From assembly GCF_003589595.1 (NCBI RefSeq), contig NW_020654289.1:1559716-1623715 (forward strand): 64,000 nt of DNA. The letters run 5' to 3'. The translations under genes and the position numbers were made by a program. The stretch's first letter is position 1; every line of letters begins with the position of its first letter. Source of the stretch: Hyposmocoma kahamanoa. Taxonomy: Eukaryota; Arthropoda; Insecta; Lepidoptera; Cosmopterigidae. Shown piece after piece: positions 46,676 through 58,049 of this stretch. Under the pieces are notes generated by a model. That model ran no database searches. It was not told the DNA's origin and saw only the letters and a program-made list of their open reading frames with translations.

Positions 46676-46864
46676 TTTTTACATTTTAACAATTTTAAAA
46701 ATTACTTTCACACTGTCTTCGAATATAATAGTACAAATGTAAGTTACAAATTGATGAGATTCTGTTTAATTTGTTTGAAAGAAACTAAATACATTTAGCA
46801 ACCGCAGAAAGAAGAACTCGATGTGTCTATTTATTTGTTTCTACCGATTTAAGTGAAACAAACC

Positions 46865-47027
46865 ACTGCCTCTGTGGCCGAACAGTAATATTTGAATGGC
46901 CTACATTTATTTCTCTCGTGAGTTTGGGTGTAATTTGTGGTTGTCCATTGTTGTGTACATGGCACCCGTGACTTATTTTCCCTAGTGCGGGTCTATGTTG
47001 AGTGTGTGCGTTATTATTATTATTATT
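46865..47027 (+). mobile_element. SINE-1 copy with deleted head
   Basis: Begins CTGCCTCTGTGGCCGAACAG and jumps straight to the body (GAATGGCCTACATTTATTTC), losing the B box. Ends in a TTA repeat (about 47010-47027), the likely SINE tail. Confidence 0.8.
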
Positions 47028-47792
47028 CTTTCTCATTTTCAATTCATCTCATTCTCATCGGGAACCGTATCCAAATTGGTTCAGCTATTGTGGTGATTAG
47101 CGTGCACAAACGCACATACTAACAGACAAAATTTATATATACGATATTAAAGGGTTAGTAGCGCGTCGTCTCTTTTTAAAAGTACAGATACAGCTTCTTT
47201 CATAAATGCTATTTGTATGTATTGAATAACAACCAATCACGAATGTATCATATTTGAACATATATTTGAAATTAATTTTCTGCCTTTGAAATAGCAAATT
47301 CAAAATGTTAGGAATGAAGCCATTTCAATATATGCTACGAGTGCAGCTTATTTGGCAATATGTTGCCTGCTCGGAATATAACTGAAATACCAAATAACAT
47401 TCGTGTTGCAAATGTACGTATTTAAATCCAAGTGGTTTCGGGAAATGTGGAAGGCTAATTGGGTGGTATTTTTTTATATACACCATACGTATTTCCTTTG
47501 AGAAAAACACAAATGACTCTTATCGAGTCATAATAATAATAATATGACAGACAACAATACCAATAACCTGGTACTTTTATCAGACAAGCAATTTAGAAAA
47601 GTTCCTTTCCCAAATTAGTCCTACCGGGAATCGAACCTGTAACGTTCTCATCTCACTCGTGTGAAAATGAAATGAACTAATTTGAAAATACATACCGTTC
47701 ATAATAATTATAACAAACTATAGTGGAGAAATTTCACAAAAAATAATGTCATGGCAGTAAAACACCGTGACATTCAATCAACTTAAAAATTA
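47028..47792. other. No gene; B-box-like fragment
   Basis: ACCGGGAATCGAACCTG at 47625 (reversed CAGGTTCGATTCCCGG) is an isolated Pol III B box, probably SINE-derived. Confidence 0.45.
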
Positions 47793-48050
47793 CAAGTATA
47801 GCGACATCTCTAGTCAGCGATGGTAGGTGTAAAGGTTTGAGTCAAGAAATACATTTCTTACAGATGGCGCTGCGGCAGAAAGTCATTAAAAACAAAAACA
47901 ACAATCTGTAAGAAGCACTTAGAAATATTTGTAAGGTTTGCTGGTTCGTTCCGTGGCTTAATTGGCAGAGCATTTGACACAGATTGCCTGACCCAGTGTC
48001 GGTTTGAATCCGGCCGGATCGAATGAATTTTTTTACTGTTTAATTTTTGT
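47793..48050 (+). mobile_element. SINE-2 copy
   Basis: Core 47946-48022 has TGGCTTAATTGGCAGAG (A box) and CGGTTTGAATCCGG (B box). The left arm TAGCGACATCTCTAG and AGATGGCGCTGCGGCAG is shared with other copies. Cut on the right by a CR1-like fragment. Confidence 0.75.
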
Positions 48051-48059
48051 TATTAATAA

Positions 48060-48195
48060 TTAGAAAAGTCGTATTACAAAATTGAATACTATGTGTTAGA
48101 TAAAGACGAATGGAAAGACGACATGGCTCTAGATTCCACACAAATTTGATTCAAAGTGTATTCCATAGCATTTAAGTTTATTTGAAGTTTATTTG
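48060..48195 (+). mobile_element. CR1-like LINE fragment
   Basis: Matches the end of the 25.9-kb copy (the KSYYKIEDY to KDDMA codons, then the first 3' untranslated bases), beginning abruptly inside SINE-2 and stopping at TTTATTTGAA before an unrelated GC-rich block. Confidence 0.75.
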
Positions 48196-48569
48196 GCTGG
48201 AGGGACCGGAGGATATCTAGCTTATCCGGGCTAGTGCCGGAGATGCCAGTTGCAGTGTCCTGCGACACTGTCAGGACATAGCTTCCAACTTAAAGAGCAA
48301 CTCACGTGGCCCGCGCGTCTCCTCGGATACAGGCCCTCAACTAGATCGCTACTAACACGCGCTAGCTGCCGGGGCGGACAAACATGTCCGTCTCTGCAGC
48401 TAACCACAAACCCCAGCGAGTCTATACCCAAGTCTGAGTCTATGAAAGTCCCGCAAAGGCGTATCATTGGCGGAGTGCTTGGCCCGGACGCCCGCTGTAC
48501 CCTGGTCTTGCCATCGAGCCCGTAGTGTCTCCGGAAAACCCTATCTCTTGGGTCAGTAGACAGGGACAA
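48196..48569 (-). other. GC-rich coding-like block, unrecognised
   Basis: A sharply bounded GC-rich stretch in AT-rich DNA. The minus strand is open for 112 codons (48569-48231), reading RDRVFRRHYGLDGKTRV, STPPMIRLCGTFIDSDLGI and RDGHVCPPRQLARVSSDLVE. I cannot name the family. Given the neighbours (a truncated CR1-like piece ends at its border) it is probably a retroelement ORF fragment. Confidence 0.35.
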
Positions 48570-48923
48570 TATAATAATTCTTACAGTCCTGCTTGCGCCA
48601 TCAAATCAAAATTTCCACATTATTGTAACGTCATTCGATTTACATGGTCAAAACGTCAAATTTCAAGTCAATCACCCGAGTGGCAGTAAAATAAATATTC
48701 ATCTACGGACCGGATCCCATAAGTTAATTGGGAAAAGAGCTATTGATATTTAAACAGTTAAACAGATGTTCATCAGACGTAGCTAAGATTCATCTCGAAT
48801 ATATTAGCCTTAAAAAAAATTAAGATCAAGCTACAATGCCACAAACAACATAAACAAATCTTCCAATTTATAACTACTCCCTTTTTGCGTCGGGGTCTAA
48901 TATAGTATATTTTTTATCGAGGG

Positions 48924-49015
48924 ACTAAAACGAGCCAATATATACCCGAGGTGGTTGGCCACCCCAGCTTTAGTGAGGGTATCTATTACTCCGAGGGTTT
49001 ATATTGGCTTTTAGT
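48924..49015. repeat. Imperfect hairpin, arms about 27 bp
   Basis: ACTAAAACGAGCCAATATAT and reversed ACTAAAAGCCAATATAAACC face each other around a GTGGTTGGCCAC core. Confidence 0.7.
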
Positions 49016-49334
49016 GTTGAGGTGAAAACTTTGCCTTTCACATCGATTGCGAGAAAAAAATGTAATATCGATATCTCCAATGAACATTATGTCAAGTAAA
49101 TTTTTGGACCTGTTGTGTTTTGTATTTTGTTTCTTTATTATTTTTTCTCACAAAATTCGTTTTTTTTTTATTTTTTTCAAATTTTCTTTTTTATTTATTA
49201 AGTTTTAAGGCAAAATAATATGGCGCCACCGTCTATGCGGAAAAGCCACGGAACTAAAATCAAGCGTAGTCTTGGAATGTAACATTTTCGTAATGAAAAT
49301 GGCCCACACACAAGCACTTTTTGTACCGAATTTT

Positions 49335-49440
49335 GTCGGCCTCCATCTCACCTGATAGAAAGTGATAATTAGGTCGACGATGTGGTATGCACACCTAAAT
49401 AATGCCTGTTCACTCTCGCCTTGAGAAGGCTTAAGTTATA
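49335..49440 (-). mobile_element. Jockey-like LINE 3' end fragment
   Basis: The reverse complement matches 1283-1375 (the AGAGTGAA AGGCATT codons through GTCGACCT to GGTGAGATGGAGG). Confidence 0.7.
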
Positions 49441-49763
49441 CCGTTCGGGGAATTAGTCCGCAAGTAGGGATTTTCCGCAGTGCAGTGATCTCTGTGAAAC
49501 TGTACGTTTATTTACTTTGAATTGTTATAATGTTAAATTATAATTATCTCTTTTTGCTTTTGTGATTATTTTTAAGCGTTGTTTCAGTTGTTATTATATT
49601 GTTTCACTTATTTAATTTTTACCTTTTGGCATAAACTATAGCAAGTGCTGACTGTTTGAGTTTGTCTAAGTCACTCGAAGTAAGTAAAAAAACTAGGTAC
49701 TTTTTATTCCCTAGGGATTCAATGTTACATTTTACTCCTGGTACGTAATTTTGACATACTTTA

Positions 49764-49998
49764 AGGGCTCATTCAGAGTGGTGGCGGGTGCGGGCGCGCG
49801 GGTCTTGGAGTCTTACCTTTCACAGTGCCAAAGCGTCTACGAGCGGGTAGATCCACACGTCGAAATCGCAAACAGCACTGTGAAAGGTGTGGTGGACCGT
49901 GCCAATAGATCTACTTGCGCCCAACTCGAGCCGCTGAACACAACAAGCGTCCACGTACATTTGATTTAAACGCACCCGCCGCCAATCTGAATAAGGCC
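49764..49998. mobile_element. MITE, 235 bp, TTA-flanked
   Basis: Ends GGGCTCATTCAGAGTGGTGG and reversed GGCCTTATTCAGATTGGCGG continue into GCGGGTGCG, a 28-bp imperfect inverted repeat. TTA at 49761-49763 and 49999-50001. A second inner inverted pair (CCTTTCACAGTGC) lies near the left. Confidence 0.8.
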
Positions 49999-51114
49999 TT
50001 ACAGCACGAGACTTGAAAGATATTAAACATTGTCAGTAAACAACGACGTCCAATAAAATTGTGATTTCTTTAACAGAAATGCCTCTATACTAAAATATAC
50101 GTTACGCTTAGAACAAAGAACTCCACTTAACTGCTTACCGACCCAAGCTGACCTACAGGCTAATTGTATCCAAACAGGTTTAACGACTCAACTGAAAGAA
50201 ATCCAAGCAACAAACTTGATGAAACACAGACATTATTATTCAACAGTAATAACTGAAAAAGGACATAAGGAAAAAGTTATAAAAAAAGACAATAAATCAT
50301 TCAAAGAATAACTCAGTGATATAAATCAACCTTTTTGCGAAGTGTTTGAACATTGTTGCTCAAGTTTCACCCGAAGTCAAGGGCCTGTACTATTTAATTT
50401 TTTACGATATTAAAGGACACGTCTGTCCCCAGCATTAAATTGCAAAGATCTGAGTGGCACTGCCATTGCGTCTGTAACTCTAAGATATAAGTTGACAAAC
50501 CTCCTCTGGCTGTAATGCTCATGTTACTGTTTGGCGGCAGAAATATATAAGGTGGCAGTACTACCCTGGACGGACTCTTTGACAAGGAACTCTGCTGTTA
50601 CTAAGTCGTATTAATATTAATTTAATACTGAATCGATATTAAAATCTTTTTCATGTCAACTGTTTTTGTTAACAGATATCACTTCAGTGCACGTCAAAGA
50701 TTTACTCAATAGAGCTTTTCAAGTCCTTTAACACTAAGTTCAAATGTAATTTTTAAAATATGTGTTTGTAAGTAACCAAACTAGACAATGTGCACTTGCC
50801 ACTTCAGAATGGTACTTATTACTTGACTACTGTCAATAGTACAAAATATTTACTTTCTTTAGTTAAAAAGTGATCAAACGGAGAAAAACACACGGTGTTA
50901 GGTGTTCGTTCAACAGATTAAAAATACATTCAGATTTTACTTATTTAAAAGTACAAATCATTATGACTTCACGAAAACATTGATTTATATATTGTGTTTA
51001 TTATAGAAACATTCTTTCTAACTGCATTTAAGATTTTTTCTGATTATTTTCCCATTTGACTATTAGCTACGCTTCAAGGTCGTTATTAAGTCCAAATCAA
51101 CTAAGTGCGTGGTT
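49999..51114. other. Only a Fam-B copy
   Basis: Outside 50410-50602, AT-rich sequence with nothing recognised. Confidence 0.5.
50410..50602 (+). repeat. Fam-B copy
   Basis: AAATTGCAAAGATCTGAGTG, AAGTTGACAAACCTCC, TTACTGTTTGGCGGCAG, GACTCTTTGACAAGGAAC. Confidence 0.7.
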
Positions 51115-51420
51115 TTTTGTCGCTGGAGATGTTATCATGCAAGATGTCGATGATTATGTAGCATATGCAGGAGAGCATTGACATGTATCTCGACAGCTGA
51201 GTGACATCTCAGCAGAGACATTAGTTGACGGACTTCAGCTGAAAGACCGCCACAAACACCGGTCTTTATCTTATCGTCGCCAGGACAAAGGTCCATCATG
51301 TAGGCTGGTCTTTCTACGTCTTTCGTTACGGTCTCCACTCCAGAGTTTTTCAGCCTCGTCCTCCGTTTTTTTACGAATGTGCTCCACTCAATGCCACTTA
51401 TGCAATTCTTTACTCTAGTT
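51115..51420 (-). mobile_element. Possible very old RTE-like tail
   Basis: The minus strand holds KTLEWRP followed by ERPAYMMDL, which could be a decayed LEWRP...GRP..RW.DD block. Frames are broken in many places and no other landmark survives, so this is only a suggestion. Confidence 0.3.
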
Positions 51421-51797
51421 CTTTTGTGGATCTCCGAATTTCTGATGTAATCTTATGTGACTGAAGACCTAAATCAGTACAACGCGAAGTCTTAAGAATT
51501 ACTCGCACTTGTTTTGTTCTTAAAGAAGTACATTATTACCGACCTTTATCACAGTTCTAGTTTCATACTGAATTTTTCTGATATAACTGTGTCCATGAGT
51601 TACATTTTTCTTGTAAATCTTATTTGGGATTTAGTACGAAAAGACATTAGTTATAAATTAATTGCGAAATTCAGAAGTCACCTTTAAGAAGAGGGTAAAC
51701 AGTGTCTTCAATAAAATAAATAGCCAAACGTTACTCAGATAGGTTTAAAAACATACAGTAAGAGAAGGGAAACACAAATTATTTCCTTTTTAACTTA

Positions 51798-51962
51798 GGA
51801 TCGTATTCTAGAACTCTACTCAATGCTCAAGTCAGGATTGCACTGGAAACACAAGCACTGGAAATACGACCCTAATGGCAGGGACTTGAGTATGATTTCG
51901 AGTGCTGTAAGCCGTACTCAAATCTAGACTTGAGCACTGAGTAGAGTTCTAGAATACGACCC
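51798..51962. mobile_element. MITE, 165 bp, TTA-flanked, PIF/Harbinger-like
   Basis: Inverted ends of about 38 bp: GGATCGTATTCTAGAACTCT and reversed GGGTCGTATTCTAGAACTCT, continuing through ACTCARTGCTCAAGTC. TTA at 51795-51797 and 51963-51965. Few mismatches, so fairly young. Confidence 0.85.
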
Positions 51963-51965
51963 TTA

Positions 51966-52911
51966 GATTGTGGCGTTCTTAGAGGAAATACAAAGATCAA
52001 GTAACCCTTTTTTAGCGTTTTACATATATGGGAATAATGTGTATGCGAACGGTTCTTGTACAGTTGTGTGTAAAACGTGCTTTACGTTTAGTGTCGAAAG
52101 AGAAACTAACCTTGTCGAATTAAGACTTAGTTCATTAATGTTGTTATAATTATTTACAACGTGTGGTCTGCCGGGACGCAGCCTCGAGTATTATCCCTTC
52201 CATTAGGGAGAGTTACTAAACTAACTTGACCTTGCGCCTTGAGCAAACCGGCACTATCGAGAGGTCAACCTAGATGGAGGTAGTCACTAAACGTTGAAAT
52301 ATTGAGTTTTCAATGTATAAGCCGTTGAAGTTTCTGAGTTCGATTCCCAATAGGACGAATGATGAACGAATTGCTTTTTTTTTAATGTTTGTGAGGACTA
52401 GATTTTCCTGGAATTAATGCTAGTCAGATGTTTGCAGGAAAAATACCCTGCGTTAAACTGCCAATGCAGTAGAGTTTAATGGCTTTGGAAGCCGACGATC
52501 TATTACAGGCGCAGTGAAAGCAATAAAAACGAAAACGCATATCGATCGGGCAAGGCAGTCTTCGCAATTTACGACCTCCCCTGGCACAAAAATATGGATG
52601 AGCGGCGCAACTGTCAGATTACAAGTACGCATGCCCGATTGCGGATGAAATATTTAAATTCCGAATCACGACATTTAAAAACACCGGCCTCATATTTTAA
52701 AATAAGAATTCCATGCTACGTAACCAATGGGATTCGTTGTTTTGCCAAGCTGAGAGCAGACGTCAAAAAAAATCCTATTGGTTGAACGCCCAAGTTGCAT
52801 ACTTAGAAAGAATTATTTAAATAACTAAAAGCGTGAATATCATGAGATATAAGAAGCTAACCTTATCATTAATACTACATAATACTTCATTGATGAATTA
52901 ATACTTATGCA
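51966..52911. other. No gene; B-box-like fragment
   Basis: CTGAGTTCGATTCCCAA near 52336 resembles a B box. The 63-codon frame at 52594-52785 has no motif. Confidence 0.45.
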
Positions 52912-52935
52912 TCGAGTTCCTAGGTTTTCACGATG

Positions 52936-53191
52936 GCTTCAAGTTGAAACGTATCTGTAAGAATGATTTAAATTAGGGACATTGTATTAATTTCATAATT
53001 TTGACATATTTTCGCATGCTTGGAATAAGTCGCCATTTTTATAATTTAACGAATTGTTTATAATTAAATATTGTATGTCATAAATGGCTAAATGTGTGAA
53101 ACAACGTTCTGTAACACTACCATCATATTGTACTTGCCACATTTACAGCAATAAATGATTTGATTTGATTTGATTGATTTGATTTGATTTG
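52936..53191 (+). mobile_element. LINE 3' end with (TTGAT)n tail inserted into Fam-A
   Basis: About 220 bp of AT-rich 3' untranslated-like sequence ends in CAATAAATG and then repeated TTGAT units (about 53157-53191). It interrupts Fam-A right after its GAGTTCCTAGGTTTTC start. No coding part remains, so the LINE clade is unknown. Confidence 0.6.
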
Positions 53192-53263
53192 AACGAAACT
53201 GTTATTTTCCGGATTCAAGCACATTTTTTTCAATCAAGTTGGTACGTTTCGGGCTTTATTAGA

Positions 53264-53654
53264 TAGAATCCTCGTCCTGCCGAAACGAGCGGTAAGGGCT
53301 ATTTACAATCTGGGCCCCAGAGTATCTTTGAGGAATAAGTTTCAAGAAAATAACATACTTACGCTAGCGTTAAAGCACATTTATAAAAATGTAATTTATC
53401 TTAATAAGAATAGTAATCTTTAATAGTAAAAAGTTAGCTTTTTCAAGTTGTCTTGATCTATGATTTTTGAAATAAATATTGCAAATGATAAATGTGTACA
53501 AACGTTTATTTATAAAGAGCAACCCCTAGAGCTTTTTACTCATTCTTCTCAGGGAAATCTGCTTTACGAATGAGCAGTAGAGTTCTATCAATATGATGAT
53601 TTCAAGTGTAATTTGCTTATGAATTAAAGATTGTTTAACTTTGACTTTAGACTC
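53264..53654 (+). mobile_element. CR1-like LINE 3' end inserted into Fam-A
   Basis: Codons from 53277 read LPKRAVRAIYNLGPRVSL and stay open to a TAA at 53421-53423, after which the family's 3' untranslated part follows (AAAGAGCAACCCCTAGAG, then TTTCAAGTGTAATTTGC). It ends with TTTGACTTTAGAC. Most of the C-terminal coding part is missing, so it is internally deleted as well as 5'-truncated. Fam-A sequence continues on both sides. Confidence 0.8.
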
Positions 53655-53734
53655 TGTACAGGTTGTGTGGTCACCGCTGACTGAGATGGTATTAGTCATC
53701 TACCAGGTTATATCTAATATTACAGCTATAGATA

Positions 53735-53960
53735 GCGCTATAGTTACAAAACTTTCTCACAGATGGCAAGAAAGTCTTTAAAAAACAAAGATCTGCAACA
53801 AGCACATACAAAAATTCGTGAAGTCCGCTATTTCGTTTCATCGCTCATTTGGCATAGCGTCTGGTACGGCTTGCTGAAAGACGTTGGTTGGAATCCAGCC
53901 AGATTCGAAGACTTTTTTTAGAGTTCGAACTTTGTATTAATAAATCAAACTGGTGGAGTA
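53735..53960 (+). mobile_element. SINE-2 copy, decayed
   Basis: CACAGATGGCAAGAAAGTC, TTTGGCATAGCGTCTGGTAC and a mutated B box TTGGTTGGAATCCAGCC, ending at TATTAATAAATC. Confidence 0.7.
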
Positions 53961-54834
53961 ATTTTACAAAAAAAATAATAATATCATAGTGGACAAGCGT
54001 GATTCAATAAACGTTTACAAAAATGTTTAATTAAAACGTTCTTAATTAAAAAAAAAATGGAAAAAGAGTATTACATTTCTAATTAATATGACACCAGACG
54101 CTCTTTACGAGGGAAAACAAGGAAAAAAAACCTAAGCACGCGCTCTAAGTAATGAAAATAACGTTGCCCGCCGTGTGCAGTCGTGCGGAACCAAATGTAC
54201 AAGGATTGTAATGTAAATTAAAGGCTTGCCTGAGCGCTTGCACTGTCGGCGATACACTCAGCGGTAGGCACTTATCGCGTAAGCTCGAGTGAGGGACGGA
54301 TCCCTGGTAATAGCCCGTTGAGATCGCTAGCGACTCAGGCTCCATTTAAAACACTGTACATTATTGTAGTGACTGAACAAGCGACGGAATCCTACTCGCC
54401 CGGCATATCAAGGCAATCAAAATTTATTTACTTACCAAAGTAGGTCGGGAGAACTTTCAAAGTCAAAATGCCTTTACTTTATAGTTAGTAAATTACGCTT
54501 GAAATCATTTAATTGATTAAACGCTAGTGTTAAATCGTAAAACATATTTCGCTTAGAAAAATCTTTATTGGTTATTATTATTTCATTAATGGCGGCACTA
54601 GGCTTGGGCCAGTGTCAGTTTCGATCAATGCAGTCAATTAATATTGATCAAGAACGCCAACGTTAAGGCAGCAGCAAGGTTTTTAATTTAAAAGAACCTC
54701 TTCGACAAACTGCTGTTGTGGAAAACATATCTAAGGTGAAAGAAAAACCAACAATTATGGACAAGCAACAAACTGAAGCGTATTATTATTCGAGCATATA
54801 AAATAACACAAAACGGTAATAAAGGGAGAAAACA
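53961..54834. other. Nothing recognised
   Basis: A GC-richer patch at 54150-54410 is open on the minus strand for 66 codons without a known motif. Confidence 0.45.
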
Positions 54835-55015
54835 TATAAAGAAGGAGGCTCTTTGTAAATAGACATTTGTTCACATTTTGTTATTGACAATATTTATTTC
54901 AAATATCATAGACAAACAACCCGAGAGAGCCAAACGGATCACTGCCATAGATTATTGTTATCCAAGAAGTTTGTGACTTTGCGAAGACGACTGTAAAGAA
55001 CTGCCAATTTATTTT
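54835..55015 (-). mobile_element. CR1-like LINE 3' untranslated remnant
   Basis: Minus strand. GCTCTTTGTAAATAGAC, AAATATCATAGACAAAC, GAGCCAAACGGATC and GCGAAGACGACTGTAAAG match the 29.8- and 60.8-62.3-kb copies. Confidence 0.6.
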
Positions 55016-55085
55016 TATTTCTCGTATTATTGTTTTGTCTGTCACTATTCTTCTTGACATACATTAAATATGTTATTATTACACA

Positions 55086-55493
55086 TAATCTCAGTACAGA
55101 GTATTAAAAAACCGACCTCAAAAGTACGTGGAATTACATCTATTTGCCAAGTTTTAGTGAAATATCCCCTAGTTCGCACTATACAGGCCTTGACACAGAA
55201 GATAATACAAATCGGTTCTCACTACTCAAAGTATATTGAGAGAGAAAAACGCCTTCAATTGGAGAATAGCAAAACCAACCGTTATAATAATTTCTCCTTA
55301 AGTGAAATTTAGGCGCTATTCATAAAAATAAAAGCTCATGCGTGATCAGCCACTCTTACGAGGTGGATGATTTTCTTCAAAACCACTATGGAGGTACCCT
55401 CTTTCCAACAAAAAAGAATCAAGAGAATCGGGTCACAAATAAAAAACATACAGTCGAATTGAGAACCTCCTCCTTTTTTAAAAGTCGGTTAAA
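55086..55493 (-). repeat. Fam-C copy, opposite orientation
   Basis: TAATCTCAGTACAGAGTATT, AAACCGACCTCAAAAGTACG, then ending GAACCTCCTCCTTTTTT and AAGTCGGTTAAAAA. A collinear reverse of 28101-28562. Confidence 0.75.
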
Positions 55494-56124
55494 AATCAAA
55501 CAATGAGAAAAAATCTTTAGTTCTGCCTGGACACAAACCAGTATATGTTGCCATGCCGGGGCCACCGCTTTTAACTTTTAACATTGTTTGTCTCAAAGTG
55601 AGACTTACAGCTGCAATGGTCTAAGTTCTTTTTCTTTTTATTTTCATTTTTGAAGATCTGTAATTGGCTGCCAGTTGTTATTATCATTATTGCATTCATG
55701 GTTAATCTGTTGGTCTTCATTTTAGAGAAATAAATAAATCTTACGTTTTTTTTTGTGTTTGTTACGAATTGTGTTTTTTTCGCCGTCACAAAAAATATTT
55801 GAAAATGACATCATCATATCCAGTAAACAAAGTATTAATTAAGTTGTCATAAATCTGATATCGTTGTGTTGCTGGTATAAGAATGTTCATTTCTTTGAGC
55901 TTGTAGCCTAGCCTTGGCGCAATTAAAGAGAAGGCTCGGTCCACATAATTGTTATTGCAAGATTGAAAGGAGAAGAAAGGCTGTAATGAAAAACAGTGGC
56001 ATAAAAACACAGGTACAGTACTGTAAAGCACTCCCTACCTTAAATTACATACGGATAATGGTTTATATTGCTGCTTTATAAGCAGTTAGGTTTACAAGAT
56101 TGAAGGACACGTGAAAGGAAGTTT
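55494..56124. other. Nothing recognised
   Basis: AT-rich; two short minus frames without motif. Confidence 0.5.
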
Positions 56125-56275
56125 TGTAAGGAGTGACAACAGAACGAAGCAAAGTAAGAATGACGAAGAAAAAGAACTTGAGAACGATTCAAAATGTCAA
56201 AAGTAAGTTGCCAGGAACGAGAGAAAACAGGTGATAAAAAGTTGAGATGACGACGGTCACATCGTCACAAGCTTA
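56125..56275 (-). repeat. Fam-D copy
   Basis: Minus strand: GATGACGACGGTCACATCGT at its start, GCCAGGAACGAGAGAAAACA, ACAGAACGAAGCAAAG. Confidence 0.6.
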
Positions 56276-56504
56276 TCTCTCTGAGACGCTTTGGGGCTCA
56301 TTTCGTAAATTGCCCTCACAACGCTTCTGCAGAATAAAGATTACATAAATGTCAGCGGCATTACACAAAGCAAAATGCCACTTGATTGATGGATGACATG
56401 CATTAGAAATACTTCATGGATACATTAGCCGGAATAAACAGTGCTTGACACAGCATTAAATCTGCTATAATCCATTCACGTCAATGCCGAATTAACCGAT
56501 AAAT

Positions 56505-56825
56505 AACTTAGGGCATTCATGTTGGGTATCACTCTGAGCGATAGAATAAAAAACACAGAAATCCATTTCCGTCTGACGGGTCACTCAAGTCGCAGAACTG
56601 TTGACCGTAGTTGGAGCAGAAGAGCGCTGGAGTGGAGACCGAGGACTGATATCAGAGGCGTTGGCCGCCGAAAAGCCAGATGAACCGACGATATAGTCAA
56701 AGTAATCAGATAAACCTGGATGCAAATAGCCCAAGACGGGAGAAAATGGCGTGACTATTAATGAAATGGGGAGATCCACACTCAGCAGAGGGTGATTAAA
56801 GGTCACTAATATAATAAGAAGAAAA
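56505..56825 (+). mobile_element. RTE-clade LINE tail, degraded
   Basis: Plus strand reads MLGITLSDRIKNTEIHFRLT, then RRTVDRSWSRRALEWRPRTD, RGVGRRKAR, a stop, TDDIVKV and WMQIAQDGRKW. RTE pattern with several stops and missing the WAGH block. Ends in a purine-rich AAGAAGAAAAAGAAG run. Confidence 0.8.
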
Positions 56826-57734
56826 AGAAGAACTTAGGGCATAACGTCTTGAGAGGCTCTAAATCAGCAGCCTTGACTTGGGAGCGTACTTCTTTCTCCT
56901 TATCTTACATTTTTTTAAGACTATATTGTTTTGAACAGTATTGTGGCAAAACATTGACTGCGCCATCGGTGGCCGCGTAGATTATAACACAGATAAACCT
57001 TCAATGTTAATCATTGACCTTCATAGCTGGTTTTAAGAGACCCAGAAAAGATACATCCAATGGTCAAATCCATATATTCTTGTACTTCTTATTCTTAACT
57101 ATCCAGTTCGTCATAAAAAATACAACATTTGAAATGACCTTTTTTTCGGATTCAATTCGCGTCGATTTGTTCTGTCTAAACTTTGTAAGTCAATGGTCTA
57201 AACAGATACATTATTGTTGTGTTCGTTTTTTGTTTATCTGAAATGAACAGTGTGAGTTGAGCCTAACAGTTTTGGTTTTAACGAAATATATTTAAATTAT
57301 TTTTTGCGTAATGGATCCTTGTCGGCGTAAAAGCCAATAAAAAAAAATATATATTTCATTCTATAAACTAAAAAAGAAAATAACGGGAATATACATTATC
57401 ATTTAGAAAGCGTTATTTAGCCGATTACGTAAGACACTTGTATAAAATCGTGTGGCTTTGCACGGCTTAATTGTCAGGTACAATATTTACTTATGGTTAC
57501 CCTAATCCCTGAGGTACCGAGCTAATAATGGAAACTTAAGCTTTATCTGTTTTTCGGCAATACCTGTTGATTCAAATACATAACGTCATCTGTACGTTCC
57601 ACTGTTGAGTACGGTTTTGTTCTAAGGAGAGGTTTAGGCCATGGTCTGTCACGGTGATTCAATGTGAGTTGGCGACCTCTTCTAAGCGCCGGTTGCAACA
57701 CGACATTTTCATTCGTAAAAATGTGCGCATTTGA
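56826..57734. other. Nothing recognised
   Basis: AT-rich, no landmarks. Confidence 0.5.
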
Positions 57735-57963
57735 CCTCTATCTCATGTAATGCCTAATTATGAGGTAAAGTTTCAGGGAACAAATCTGCAGGCAGGGAAT
57801 TCCACTCCAATGCCATGCACCACATAAATATGGAAGCGTAACGCTTCCTGCGAATATTTGGCATGTTCACAACAGAGTGGTGGAACCTAAGTCTAGGTCT
57901 AGTCCCCTGATGGTAGAAAAGGGATGGGGGAATGATTTCATGCGAGGTATCGCTACGGCACAT
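57735..57963 (-). mobile_element. Jockey-like LINE C-terminal fragment
   Basis: Minus strand reads EIIPPSLFYHQGTRPRLRFH, MPNIRRKRYASIFM and ALEWNSLPADLFPETL, then leaves the pattern. Same subfamily as the 1.0-kb copy, lacking the VNRHCLG end. Confidence 0.78.
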
Positions 57964-58049
57964 TTATAAGTGAACGTAACTTGGAAACTAAAGTCACAGG
58001 TACTGTCGCCTCAAAATTAGAGGCCATTAACCTCAATTGACAAGCATGT

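Larger units (their letters stand above)
52912..53725 (+). repeat. Fam-A copy interrupted by two LINE insertions
   Basis: Three collinear pieces: TCGAGTTCCTAGGTTTTC (52912-52935), ACTGTTATTTTCCGGATT to GGTACGTTTCGGGC (53192-53262), and GTGGTCACCGCTGACTGAG to TATATCTAATATTAC (53655-53725). Confidence 0.75.
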
